Below, in pieces: positions 29,517 through 38,774 of a stretch of DNA of 39,424 bases. Position 1 is the stretch's first letter. Each line of letters begins with the position of its first letter. A model generated the notes under the pieces. The model made no database searches and had not been told where the DNA came from. It worked only from the letters and a program-made list of their open reading frames with translations. Origin of the DNA: an uncultured Sphingomonas sp. GTDB lineage: Bacteria; Pseudomonadota; Alphaproteobacteria; Sphingomonadales; Sphingomonadaceae. A program made the translations under genes and the position numbers. The stretch is from contig NZ_CAJYTI010000004.1 of the NCBI RefSeq assembly GCF_913777625.1, positions 1 through 39,424 of the forward strand. Direction: 5' to 3'.

Positions 29517-30427
29517 GCGCGGCGTTGCCCCGGTCCGCTCGGCTGACGGTGCTCGTCCCCTTCCTGCTGGTAACGCTGATCTGGGGCTCGACCTGGCTCG
29601 TCATCAAGGACCAGCTCGCGGTGGTGCCGCCGAGCTGGTCGGTCAGCTACCGCTTCCTCGTTGCCGGCGTGACGACGCTTATCTGGGCGGCATCGCGGCG
29701 CGACCGGCTGTGGCTCGACGCGCGTGGGTTCACCTTCGCCGCCTGCCTTGGCCTCGCGCAGTTCGTGCTCAACTTCAACTTCGTCTATCGCGCCGAAGCC
29801 CATGTCACCTCGGGTGTGGTCGCGGTGGTCTATGCGCTGCTGCTGGTACCCAATGCGATCCTGGCGCGGATCTTCCTGGGCCAGAAGATGGGGCGGCAGC
29901 TGCTGATCGGCTCGTTCGTGGCGATGGCCGGCGTGGCACTGCTGTTCGTGCACGAGGCACGCCTCAACCCGGTGGGCCCGCACGAGGCGCTGATCGGCAT
30001 CGGCATCGCGCTCGCCGGCGTACTCTCGGCATCGGTGGCGAACGTGATGCAGGCAACCGGGACCGCCAAAGCCTATCCGATGGCATCGACGCTGGGCTGG
30101 GCGATGCTGATCGGCGCCGCGCTCGACGCGAGCTTCGCGCTGGCCACCGTCGGCCCGCCGGTGATCGAGACGCGGCCCGCCTATCTGCTCGGCATCCTCT
30201 ATCTGGGCGTGATCGGCTCCTCGATCACCTTCACCCTCTATTTCCAGCTGATCCGCACCATCGGCCCGGCCAAGGCGGCCTATACCAGCGTGTTGATCCC
30301 GGTGATCGCGATGCTCTTGTCGACGCTGTTCGAGGGCTATCGCTGGTCGCTGCTGGCGGTGGGCGGCGGCGTGCTGGTGCTGGTCGGGCTGGTGCTGGCC
30401 TTGAGGGCGCGCAGGCCCAACCGGTAA
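29513..30427 (+). CDS. EamA/DMT-superfamily transporter
   Basis: A 304-residue inner-membrane protein with ten hydrophobic helices, beginning with the classic LVTLIWGSTWLVIKDQL motif and a second half starting near LIGIGIALAGVLSASVANV. Members export amino acids and related metabolites. The GTG at 29513 overlaps the aldolase stop (GTGA), so the exporter is co-translated with it and may handle its product or a related amino acid. The 3' end overlaps the converging NAD(P)-binding protein gene by 91 bp. Confidence 0.9.
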   Translation: MSAALPRSARLTVLVPFLLVTLIWGSTWLVIKDQLAVVPPSWSVSYRFLVAGVTTLIWAASRRDRLWLDARGFTFAACLGLAQFVLNFNFVYRAEAHVTSGVVAVVYALLLVPNAILARIFLGQKMGRQLLIGSFVAMAGVALLFVHEARLNPVGPHEALIGIGIALAGVLSASVANVMQATGTAKAYPMASTLGWAMLIGAALDASFALATVGPPVIETRPAYLLGILYLGVIGSSITFTLYFQLIRTIGPAKAAYTSVLIPVIAMLLSTLFEGYRWSLLAVGGGVLVLVGLVLALRARRPNR

Positions 30428-31164
30428 TCGGCGTAGCGCGGCCGCCAGCCGAGCAGCCGCCTCGCCTTGCCGTTCGCCACCCGGCGGTTCTCGGCATAGA
30501 AGGCACGCGAGGCGGGGCTCAGCTCCACCTCGTCGGGGGTCACCGCCGGGCCGGGATCGATGCCGAGCAGTTCCGCGGCATAGGCGAGCACCTCCGCCTG
30601 CGGCGCGGGCAGGTCGTCGGCCAGATTATAGGCACCCGGCGGCCCTGCGAACGCGGCAATTACCCCCGCCACCAGATCGTCGACATGGACGCGGCTGAAC
30701 ACCTGGCCGGGAAAGAACACGCGCACCGCACCCGCCGCCATCCGCTCCAGCGCCGAACGTTCGGGGCCGTATATACCCGGCAGGCGGAAGACGTGCGCGT
30801 TGGGCAGGCTTAGCCAGCCGCGGTCCGCGTCCAGCCGCCCGCCGCGCCGTCCCCGCAGCGGCGCACGCTCGTCCACCCAGCCACCGCCGGTATCGCCATA
30901 GACGCCGGTGGACGAGAGGTAGCCGAGCCACTTGCCACAGCCGGCGAGGTCCGCGCCATAGGCCGCCAGCACCGGATCCGCCTCGCCAGGCGGGATGCTG
31001 GAAAGGATGTGCGTTGCCGCCGCAATTTCGGCGCGGGTGCGGTCGCCGTCACCGAAGGTCGCGCGGGTTACCGTCGCCACCGTCCCGCCCCCGGCCTCCA
31101 CCGCCGCCATCAGCCGCGACGCGGTGTAGCCGGGGCCGAAGACCAGCAGGCGCACGCCGCTCAC
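30337..31164 (-). CDS. NAD(P)-binding epimerase/SDR-like protein
   Basis: A 275-residue Rossmann-fold protein of the extended SDR type. The N-terminus VRLLVFGPGYTASRLM carries a Gly-rich nucleotide-binding loop, SSTGVYGDTGGGWVDE contains the Ser and Tyr region typical of the active site, and VFRLPGIYGPERSALER and FSRVHVDDLV are epimerase-like. The last ~20 residues are a low-complexity Ser/Thr/Pro tail encoded within the 91-bp overlap with the converging EamA gene, so the true C-terminus may be degenerate. The start overlaps the stop of the downstream-coded M28 peptidase (ATGA). Substrate unknown. Confidence 0.82.
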   Translation of the reverse strand: MSGVRLLVFGPGYTASRLMAAVEAGGGTVATVTRATFGDGDRTRAEIAAATHILSSIPPGEADPVLAAYGADLAGCGKWLGYLSSTGVYGDTGGGWVDERAPLRGRRGGRLDADRGWLSLPNAHVFRLPGIYGPERSALERMAAGAVRVFFPGQVFSRVHVDDLVAGVIAAFAGPPGAYNLADDLPAPQAEVLAYAAELLGIDPGPAVTPDEVELSPASRAFYAENRRVANGKARRLLGWRPRYADYRLGLRALKASTSPTSTSTPPPTASSDQR

Positions 31165-32774
31165 GGCGCGACCGCGCCTCCGAACAGCGTCCCGAAAAAG
31201 TCGCCCCTGTTCCAGCTCGGCCGCGCATCGCCATTCGCCAGCGCCTGGACGGTGGCGAGGCCGACATGCTTGTACTTCACCGCCGAATCCCAGTTGAACG
31301 GCAGGTCGATCTGGTCCGACGGCTTGTGGTAATTCTCGTCGAGGAACTTGCGCGCCGCGACCGCGCCGGTGCCGCCCGGGCCGGTATCGATCGACACCGC
31401 CGGAATGCCCGCCTGCACGAAGCTGTAATGGTCGGAGCGGACGAAGAACATTTCCTCGGGCTCGGAATCGGGCACCACGCCCAGCCCTTCCGCCTTGGCG
31501 GCAGCCACTACCGCCGGACCGATGCTCGAACGCTCGCCGCCCAGCACCACCAAGTCGACCAGCGGATAGGTGAGGATCGGCATGTCGAAGTTCACGTCCG
31601 CCACGATCGAGCCCTTGGGCACCGTCGGGTAATGCGCGAAATAATCGGAGCCGATCAGCCCCTTCTCCTCGGCGGTCAGCGCCACGAAGAGCAGCGAGCG
31701 CCGTGGCCGGGTGCCGCCTTCCTGGATTGCCTTGGCGATCTCCAGCACCATCGACACGCCGATCGCATTGTCCATCGCGCCGTTATAGATCGGGTCGCCC
31801 TTCACCGGCTCGCCGACGCCGACATGGTCGAGATGCGCGGAGAGCACCACGACCTGCGCCTTGAGCGCGGGATCGCTGCCCTCGATCATGCCGACCACGT
31901 TGCGGCTGTCGCGCGTGGTCAGCCGGGTCTTGCTCGCCAGCACCAGCGTGCCGGCGAGCGCCCCGGTGGGCATGCGGGCGCCCTTGGTCTGCGCGGCAAC
32001 CACATCCGCCCAGCGGATCTTCGCGCCCTCGAACAGCTTGGCAGCGCCCGCCTGGCTCAGCTGCCCGACGACCGGCGCCGTGGGCGACACGGTGTTGGCG
32101 ACGCCGTCCGGCCCCGCCCAGCCGGTACGCGGATAGGCATAGAAGGGCGCGAACTTCTCGAGGCTGAACTTCTTGGCGCGCTCCACCGTCTCGACGATGA
32201 GCACCGCCTTGGCGCCGCGCGCCGCCGCCAGCCGTGCCTTCTGGCCGTCATCGCCGAAATGGGCGTTCACCTCGTTGGGCAGGCCCTTGGGCGTACCGGC
32301 GAGGATCGCGACGATCTTGCCGCGGACGTCGAGGCCCTTATAGTCGTCGCGCTTGCCCTCGGGATAGACGATCCCGTAGCCGGCGAACACGACCTCGCCC
32401 TCGGTCTTGAAATCGGGGGCGGAGGGGATCGGTTCGTTCACGAACTCCGTGCCGAAGCTGAGCGCGACATCCTTGCCGCCGCGCTTCAGCGTCCACACCG
32501 CCTTCTCGGCGGGGCGGTAGGTGGTAAGCTTCACCGGCTGGAACCAGCTGCCATTGGCGCCGGGCTTGAGCCCGATCGCGGCCATCCGTGCGGCGACATA
32601 TTCCGCCGCGACATCGAAGTCGCGCGTGCCCGCCTCGCGTCCGCGCAGGGCATCGGAGGCGAGGAACTGGACATGCGCGCGGATCGCTGCCTGTTCCGGG
32701 GTGAGGGGGGCGGCCTGCTGCGCCAGCGCGGGGCTGGCGAGCAGCAGCAGGGCGAACAACGCGGGAAGCTTCAT
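31161..32774 (-). CDS. Secreted M28 family metallopeptidase (second of tandem pair)
   Basis: A 537-residue zinc aminopeptidase with a signal peptide (LPALFALLLLASPALAQ), a PA domain inserted before the catalytic core (about residues 120-260), and M28 ligands in SAHLDHVGVG, NGAMDNAIG, TAEEKGLIGSDYF, DVNFDMP and the final His in DENYHKPSDQ. It is expected in the periplasm, trimming peptides. It is paralogous to the gene immediately upstream: motif order and wording match throughout. Six bases separate the two genes, and the stop overlaps the SDR-like gene start (ATGA), giving a three-gene operon. Confidence 0.94.
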   Translation of the reverse strand: MKLPALFALLLLASPALAQQAAPLTPEQAAIRAHVQFLASDALRGREAGTRDFDVAAEYVAARMAAIGLKPGANGSWFQPVKLTTYRPAEKAVWTLKRGGKDVALSFGTEFVNEPIPSAPDFKTEGEVVFAGYGIVYPEGKRDDYKGLDVRGKIVAILAGTPKGLPNEVNAHFGDDGQKARLAAARGAKAVLIVETVERAKKFSLEKFAPFYAYPRTGWAGPDGVANTVSPTAPVVGQLSQAGAAKLFEGAKIRWADVVAAQTKGARMPTGALAGTLVLASKTRLTTRDSRNVVGMIEGSDPALKAQVVVLSAHLDHVGVGEPVKGDPIYNGAMDNAIGVSMVLEIAKAIQEGGTRPRRSLLFVALTAEEKGLIGSDYFAHYPTVPKGSIVADVNFDMPILTYPLVDLVVLGGERSSIGPAVVAAAKAEGLGVVPDSEPEEMFFVRSDHYSFVQAGIPAVSIDTGPGGTGAVAARKFLDENYHKPSDQIDLPFNWDSAVKYKHVGLATVQALANGDARPSWNRGDFFGTLFGGAVAP

Positions 32775-32780
32775 CGCGGC

Positions 32781-34433
32781 TTACTTCGCGCCGGGGCCGT
32801 CATAGGTGAGGCCGAAGAAATCATCCTTGTTCCACACCGGCCGCTCGTCGCCATTGGCAATGGCGTTGGCGATGCGGAAGTTGACGTCGACGAAGCGCAC
32901 GCCCGACTGCCAGTTGAGCGCCGGCTGCTGGTCGATCTGGTCCGAGGGCTGGTGATAATGGTTCTTCATGAAGTGATCGATCGCCGCGCGGCCCGGCCCG
33001 CCGGCACCCGGCCACAGGAATACCGAGGGCACGCCCTTGCGGACGAAGTTATAGTGATCGCTGCGCACGAAGATATTCTCGCCCGGCAGCGGATCGTCGG
33101 ACATCTTCACGCCGATCTCGGCCGCCGCCTTGGCAACGATCGGCCCCAGCGTCGAATGGTTGGCGCCGTACACCACGATATCCTCGAACGGATAGGTGAT
33201 GATCGGCATGTCGAGGTTCACGTCGGCGACGATCGTGTTCTTGATCGTCGGATTGTTCGAGAAATAGTCGGAGCCGACCAGCCCCTTCTCCTCGGCGGTG
33301 ACCGCCAGGAACAGGATCGAGCGGCGCGGTTTGGTACCCGCCGCCTTGAAGCGCTTGGCTTCCTCGATCAGCGAGGCGGTGCCGATCGCGTCGTCGAGCG
33401 CGCCGTTGTTGATCGTGTCGCCCTTAGCATCCGGACGGCCGACGCCGATATGATCGAGGTGCGCCGACAACACCACCACTTCGCTCGCTAGCTTCGGATC
33501 GCTGCCCTCGATCATCCCGGCGACGTTGAAGCTCGGCATCGGGGTGAGCACGGTCTTCGCCGCGACGGTGAGCGTGCCCGGCAGCTGCATCGCCTTGAAG
33601 GTCGCGCCGTCGACCTCGGCCGCCTTGGCGATCGTCGCCCAGGGGGTCTTGGCGCCGGCGAACAGCTTCTCGGCACCCGCCATGCTCAGCATGCCGAGGC
33701 CCGGCGTGCCGGGGGCTGCGATATGGCCGGTGCCGTCGGCATTGCCCCAGGTGACGCGCGGACGGTTGCCGTACGCCGCGTACATCGCGAACGGCCGGCT
33801 CTTGGCAGTGATCGGCGATTCCAGCGTGATATAGCCGATCGCGCCGTGCTTCCTGGCGATCTCCGCCTTGGCCGCGGGGTTCTGGAAGTGCGCGCCTTCC
33901 TCGCCGGGGAAGCTCTTGGGCGCGCCGCCGAAGAAGGCGACGATCTTGCCCTTCACGTCGACGCCCTTGTAATCGTCGCGGCCGAGCCCGACGATGCCGT
34001 AGCCGACGAACACCACCGGTGCGGTGACGCTATATTCCGGCTTTTCCGGGTTCGCGCCGACGATGAAGTCCTTGCCCGCTTCGAGCGTGATCGCCGCGGC
34101 CTTGGGCTTGCCGATCGACATCGCGCCGGTGCCGTCCAGCTTGTAGCTGATCAGCGGCACCTTCTGCAGATAGCCGCCATCGTCGCCGGCGGGCTTCAGC
34201 CCGGCGGCATAGAATTGCGACGCGACATAGTTGGCGGCGATCTCGAACTCCGGCGAGCCCGCATCGCGGCCCTTCAGCGCGTCCGAGGCGAGGAACATCA
34301 CATGCGCCTTGAGCGCCGCCTGATCGGCGGGGAGCGGGGCGGTGATGATGGCGTTCCGCTCGGCAGCGGTCTGGGCGAGAGCGGGCGAAGCCAGGCATAG
34401 GACGAGGGCAAGCGGCGCGGTCGAACGAAGCAT
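32781..34433 (-). CDS. Secreted M28 family metallopeptidase (first of tandem pair)
   Basis: A 550-residue paralogue of the next gene. It has a signal peptide (LALVLCLASPALAQ), a PA-like domain, and the catalytic motifs SAHLDHIGVG, NGALDDAIG, TAEEKGLVGSDYF, DVNLDMP and KNHYHQPSDQ. The ATG at 34433 is preferred because the signal peptide starts there; the extra 20 residues of open frame have no such character. It is first in the operon M28-M28-SDR and divergent from pepN across a 194-bp region with inverted repeats. The two copies probably differ in substrate preference. Confidence 0.93.
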   Translation of the reverse strand: MLRSTAPLALVLCLASPALAQTAAERNAIITAPLPADQAALKAHVMFLASDALKGRDAGSPEFEIAANYVASQFYAAGLKPAGDDGGYLQKVPLISYKLDGTGAMSIGKPKAAAITLEAGKDFIVGANPEKPEYSVTAPVVFVGYGIVGLGRDDYKGVDVKGKIVAFFGGAPKSFPGEEGAHFQNPAAKAEIARKHGAIGYITLESPITAKSRPFAMYAAYGNRPRVTWGNADGTGHIAAPGTPGLGMLSMAGAEKLFAGAKTPWATIAKAAEVDGATFKAMQLPGTLTVAAKTVLTPMPSFNVAGMIEGSDPKLASEVVVLSAHLDHIGVGRPDAKGDTINNGALDDAIGTASLIEEAKRFKAAGTKPRRSILFLAVTAEEKGLVGSDYFSNNPTIKNTIVADVNLDMPIITYPFEDIVVYGANHSTLGPIVAKAAAEIGVKMSDDPLPGENIFVRSDHYNFVRKGVPSVFLWPGAGGPGRAAIDHFMKNHYHQPSDQIDQQPALNWQSGVRFVDVNFRIANAIANGDERPVWNKDDFFGLTYDGPGAK

Positions 34434-34507
34434 CGGGAATCCCTGGTGGTCGCAACAATATTTCAAGCCTAGCAGCGCTTCGGGGTCCGTCAATCGGCTG
34501 AACCGTT

Positions 34508-34533
34508 CGTCGCAGCATTTCCTTTCTGCGACG
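34508..34533. promoter_or_regulatory. Inverted repeat in the M28/pepN divergent promoter region
   Basis: CGTCGCAG (34508-34515) is the exact reverse complement of CTGCGACG (34526-34533), with a 10-nt spacer. A second pair, TGTCGA/TCGACA, is at 34561-34566 and 34576-34581. Both lie in the 194-bp gap between divergent peptidase genes and could coordinate them. They are candidate operators; no regulator gene is adjacent. Confidence 0.45.
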
Positions 34534-34627
34534 ATTCCGTAGCGGGCGTGGCATCGCCTATGTCGAACAGGGAAATCGACAGAATTACAGTAGCAGGCAG
34601 GGCGGCTTGTCCTATATCGAACCCTGT

Positions 34628-37216
34628 ATGAGTGACGCCCGCATCGCCGCCGCAGCTCCCCAGGCCATTCGCCGCGAGGACTATCGTCAACCCGACTGGC
34701 TGGTGCCGGACATCGCGCTGGACTTCGACCTCGACGTCGCGGCGACCCGGGTGAAGGCCGCGTTGCACGTCACCCGCAATGGCGCGCACGACCGGCCGCT
34801 GGTGCTGAACGGCGACGGGCTCGAGGCCCTGTCGGTGAAGGTCGACGGCGCGGCCGCAATAGGCTGGCGCATGGACGGGCAGGATCTGGTGATCCCGCTC
34901 ACCGGCGATGCCCACACGATCGAGACCGAAGTGGTGATCGCGCCCGAGCGCAACACCCAGCTCCAGGGGCTGTACGCCTCGTCCGGCATGCTGTGCACCC
35001 AGTGCGAGGCCGAGGGCTTCCGCCGCATTACCTTCTTCCCGGACCGGCCGGACGTGCTTTCCAAGTACAAGGTGCGGATGGAAGGCGACAAGGCACGCTT
35101 CCCGGTGCTGCTCTCGAACGGCGATCCGATAGCGCAAGGCGATGCCGAGGGCGGCCGCCACTGGGCCGAGTGGCACGACCCGTTCCCCAAGCCGAGCTAT
35201 CTGTTCGCGCTGGTCGCCGGCGATCTCGTCGCCAACACCGGCACCTTCACGACCATGTCCGGCCGCGAGGTGCAGCTCGGCATCTATGTCCGCGCGCCCG
35301 ATCTGCCCAAGACCGACCATGCCCTCCACGCGCTCAAGCTCAGCATGAAGTGGGACGAGGACGTCTATGGCCGTGAGTACGATCTCGACGTGTTCAACAT
35401 TGTCGCGGTCGACGACTTCAATTTCGGCGCGATGGAGAACAAGGGGCTGAACGTCTTCAACAGCCGCTACATCCTCGCTGACCCCGATACCGCCACCGAC
35501 TGGGACTATGACGCGATCGCCGCCGTGGTCGCCCACGAATATTTCCACAACTGGTCGGGCAACCGCGTCACCTGCCGCGACTGGTTCCAGCTGAGCCTGA
35601 AGGAAGGCTTCACCGTCTTCCGCGACCAGAGCTTCTCGGCCGATCAGGGCTCGGCGGCGGTCAAGCGGATCGAGGATGTGCGCTCGCTTCGCGCCAGCCA
35701 GTTCCCCGAGGATTCCGGCCCGCTCGCCCACCCGGTGCGCCCGGACGAATATATCGAGATCTCGAACTTCTACACGGCGACCATCTACAACAAGGGCGCG
35801 GAGCTGATCCGGATGATGGCCACCATCCTCGGGCCGCAGAAGTTCCGCGCCGCGACCGACCTCTATTTCGATCGCTTCGACGGCACCGCCGCCACCTGCG
35901 AGGATTTCGTGGCGAGCATGGAGGAGGCCGGCGGCGTCGATCTCGGCCAGTTCCGCCGCTGGTACAGCCAGGCCGGCACGCCGCGCGTCTCCGCCAATCT
36001 GGTACAGGACGGCGCGACCACCCGCCTCGCACTCGCCCAGACCGTACCGCCGACGCCCGGCCAGCCGGTCAAGGAGCCGATGGTCCTGCCGCTCAAGATC
36101 CGCCTGTTCGGCGAGAAGAGCGGCGCCCCGCTGACCGACGAGCAGCTGGTGCTGTTCGACAAGCCCGAGCAGGAGCTGCGCTTCGAGAACCTGCCCGAGC
36201 GCGCGGTGCTGTCGATCAACCGCGGCTTCTCGGCACCGGTGATCGTCGATGCCAATCGTAGCGCCGCCGATCTCGCTTTCCTCTCGGCGCATGACGACGA
36301 TCCGTTCGCGCGCTACGAGGCGATGCAGCAGCTGATGCTCGACACGCTGGTCGCGGCCGTCACCACCGGCAAGGGCGAGCATGGCGCGCTGATCGATGCC
36401 GTCCGCAACACGTTGACCGATCCGGCGCTCGATCGCGCCTTCATCGCCGAGGCGGTGCTGCTGCCGTCGGACAGCTTCATCGGCGACCAGATGGCGATCG
36501 TCGATCCCGAGGCGATCTTCCAGGCCCGCGAGGCGCTGCGCGCCGATCTCGGCAAGGCACTCGAAGCCGAATGGCGTGCCGCGTACGAGGGCGCGCGGGC
36601 CAACCGCTTCGAATATTCGCCGGCTGCAAAGGGCGCGCGCCGCCTGAAGAACGTGGCGCTCGGCTATATCGCGGCGAGCGGCGCGGCCGATGCGGCGGAG
36701 CTTGCCTATGCCCAGTTCGACGCAGCCGACAACATGACCGATCGCCAGGGCGGTCTCGCCACGCTGGTCAACGGCACCTCGTCCTACCGCGAAAAGGCGC
36801 TGGCGGGCTTCTACCAGCGCTATGCCGGCAACGCGCTGGTGCTGGACAAGTGGTTCCAGACCCAGGCGCTCTCCTCGCGCGACGACACGCTCGCCGCCGT
36901 CGAGAAGCTGGCCAAGCACCCCGACTTCACCCTCGCCAACCCGAACCGGGCGCGAGCGCTGGTCGGCGCGTTCAGCATCAACCAGCGGGCGTTCCACGAT
37001 CCTTCGGGCCGCGGCTATCGCTTCGTCGCGGACCAGCTGATCGCGCTCGACAAGCTCAACCCGCAGACCGCCGCAAAGCTGGTGCCGCCGCTCGGCCGCT
37101 GGAAGCGCTTCGACGCCGACCGCGCCGCGCTGATGCGGGGCGAGCTGGAGCGGATCGTCGCCAGCCCCGGCCTCAGCAAGGACATGTTCGAGCAGGCCAC
37201 CAAGTCGCTCGACTGA
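34628..37216 (+). CDS. pepN: Aminopeptidase N (M1 family)
   Basis: A broad-specificity cytoplasmic zinc aminopeptidase of 862 residues, a typical length for proteobacterial PepN. The exopeptidase motif GAMENKG begins at about residue 267, the zinc motif HEYFHNW is at about 303-309 and the third ligand Glu at about 326 (LSLKEGF). The C-terminal helical half has NGTSSYREKALAGF and FSINQRAFHD. ATG 34628 is chosen over the TTG at 34607, which would add seven residues. Its stop overlaps the UbiB-like gene start (TGATG). Confidence 0.96.
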   Translation: MSDARIAAAAPQAIRREDYRQPDWLVPDIALDFDLDVAATRVKAALHVTRNGAHDRPLVLNGDGLEALSVKVDGAAAIGWRMDGQDLVIPLTGDAHTIETEVVIAPERNTQLQGLYASSGMLCTQCEAEGFRRITFFPDRPDVLSKYKVRMEGDKARFPVLLSNGDPIAQGDAEGGRHWAEWHDPFPKPSYLFALVAGDLVANTGTFTTMSGREVQLGIYVRAPDLPKTDHALHALKLSMKWDEDVYGREYDLDVFNIVAVDDFNFGAMENKGLNVFNSRYILADPDTATDWDYDAIAAVVAHEYFHNWSGNRVTCRDWFQLSLKEGFTVFRDQSFSADQGSAAVKRIEDVRSLRASQFPEDSGPLAHPVRPDEYIEISNFYTATIYNKGAELIRMMATILGPQKFRAATDLYFDRFDGTAATCEDFVASMEEAGGVDLGQFRRWYSQAGTPRVSANLVQDGATTRLALAQTVPPTPGQPVKEPMVLPLKIRLFGEKSGAPLTDEQLVLFDKPEQELRFENLPERAVLSINRGFSAPVIVDANRSAADLAFLSAHDDDPFARYEAMQQLMLDTLVAAVTTGKGEHGALIDAVRNTLTDPALDRAFIAEAVLLPSDSFIGDQMAIVDPEAIFQAREALRADLGKALEAEWRAAYEGARANRFEYSPAAKGARRLKNVALGYIAASGAADAAELAYAQFDAADNMTDRQGGLATLVNGTSSYREKALAGFYQRYAGNALVLDKWFQTQALSSRDDTLAAVEKLAKHPDFTLANPNRARALVGAFSINQRAFHDPSGRGYRFVADQLIALDKLNPQTAAKLVPPLGRWKRFDADRAALMRGELERIVASPGLSKDMFEQATKSLD

Positions 37217-38724
37217 TGCTCCGGCTGCTCACCGCCACGGTCCGCGACTCCGCCCGCGTGCGGACCGTCGCCACCGTGGCGGCACGGTTCGGACTGGGCG
37301 TGCTGCTGGAGACGCTGGGCTTCGCGGGGGAGGCCGACGCGGCCGACCCCGAGACGGGGGCGCTGCCGCTCCCGCGCCGCACCCGGCTGGCGCTGGAGGC
37401 GCTGGGCCCCACCTATGTGAAGATCGGCCAGATCCTGGCCACGCGCGGGGACCTGCTGCCGCCCGAATGGATCGCCGAACTGGAGCTGCTCCAGAGCGCC
37501 GCGCCGACACTGCCGTTCGACGCGATCCGCGGCGAAGTGGAAGCGGCACTCGGCATGCCGCCCGAGCAGGCCTTTGCCTGGTTCGACCCCGAACCGCTGG
37601 CCGCCGCCTCGATGGCGCAGGTCCATCGCGCCCGACTGGTGGACGGCCGCGAGGTGGTGCTCAAGGTCCGCCGCCCCGGCATCCGGGCAGCGATGGAAGC
37701 GGACCTGCGGCTGATCGGCGAGCTCGCCGCGCTGGTTGCCCGGAGCAGCGCGGAGGCGCGCCGGTTCGAGCCGGTGGCGCTCGCCCGACAGCTCCGCCAG
37801 GCGCTGCTGGAAGAACTCGACTTCACCAACGAAGGCCGCAACGCCGATCTGCTGCGCGCGGATTTGGCGAACAACCGCCGCGTCGTGGTGCCCGAGATCC
37901 ACTGGCAATGGACGTCCGAGACGCTGCTGGTGATGGATTTCATCGCCGGCACCAGGCCGGTTTCCGGTGACGCGCTGCGTGCTGCCGGCATCGATCCCGA
38001 AGCCATCGCCGAACTCGGCGCCGATACCGTGATCGCGATGGTGCTGGTCAACGGCCGCTTCCATGCCGACCCGCACCCCGGCAATCTGCTCTGCCTGCCC
38101 GGCGACAAGCTGGCGCTGCTCGATCTCGGCTCGATCGGCCATGTCGGGCCGAAGCGCCGCGACGAGTTCATCGCCTTCGTCCTTGCGCTGTCCGGCGGCA
38201 ATGCGCGGGCGCTGGCCGACACACTGGCGCTGTGGAGCGAGGGCCATGCCGTGCCCCGCCGCACGATCGATCGCGCGGCGGAGGCGATCGTCCAGCGGCA
38301 CGGCGGCGGCACGCTCGTCCTGTCGGCAATGATGCCGGACTTCCTGCGGCTGCTGCGCGAAGAAGGGCTGGTGCTGCCGCCGGATCTGCTGCTGGTGTTC
38401 AAGGCGATGGTGACGATGGACGGCGTGCTCGGCCGCATCGCGCCCAGCTTCGACCTGTCCGGCGCTATCCATCGGGCACAGGTGACGCTGCTCGCCAGCC
38501 GCTTCGGTCCCATGCGGACGGCGGCGCGTTCGGCAGCGCTGGCGCTTGCTCTTGCCGAACTGGGTGAAGATGCGCCCCGGCTGCTGCGCGCTGCCGCCGC
38601 CAGGCTGGAGGCGCCGCCGACGGATACGGGCACCGCGCGGGCGATCACCAAGGCCGGGCAATGGGTCGCAGCGGAGCTGATCGCCGGTGCCGCGCTGCTC
38701 GCTGCCGCACTCTGGAGTCGCTGA
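37216..38724 (+). CDS. UbiB/ABC1 (AarF) family atypical kinase
   Basis: A 502-residue protein of the UbiB/ABC1/ADCK family, needed for ubiquinone synthesis or lipid handling in many bacteria. The family signature KIGQ is at residues 69-72 (TYVKIGQILATRGD), with the Ala-rich nucleotide loop AAASMAQVHRA, the catalytic-domain VLKVRRPG lysine, HADPHPGNLL and LDLGSIG. A single C-terminal transmembrane helix is formed by AELIAGAALLAAALW. The ATG overlaps the pepN stop, an unusual partner for a ubiquinone gene; ubiE is not adjacent. It may be a second, ubiquinone-independent ABC1 member. Confidence 0.92.
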   Translation: MLRLLTATVRDSARVRTVATVAARFGLGVLLETLGFAGEADAADPETGALPLPRRTRLALEALGPTYVKIGQILATRGDLLPPEWIAELELLQSAAPTLPFDAIRGEVEAALGMPPEQAFAWFDPEPLAAASMAQVHRARLVDGREVVLKVRRPGIRAAMEADLRLIGELAALVARSSAEARRFEPVALARQLRQALLEELDFTNEGRNADLLRADLANNRRVVVPEIHWQWTSETLLVMDFIAGTRPVSGDALRAAGIDPEAIAELGADTVIAMVLVNGRFHADPHPGNLLCLPGDKLALLDLGSIGHVGPKRRDEFIAFVLALSGGNARALADTLALWSEGHAVPRRTIDRAAEAIVQRHGGGTLVLSAMMPDFLRLLREEGLVLPPDLLLVFKAMVTMDGVLGRIAPSFDLSGAIHRAQVTLLASRFGPMRTAARSAALALALAELGEDAPRLLRAAAARLEAPPTDTGTARAITKAGQWVAAELIAGAALLAAALWSR

Positions 38725-38774
38725 ACGACGTGCCACCTCCCCCGGCTGGGCGAGGCGGCGTCGCAGATCGCGGC

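Noticed and set aside
34490..36997. 835-codon open frame antisense to pepN
   Set aside because: No stop codons because of GC-biased codon use in pepN; its sequence is low-complexity and matches no family I know.
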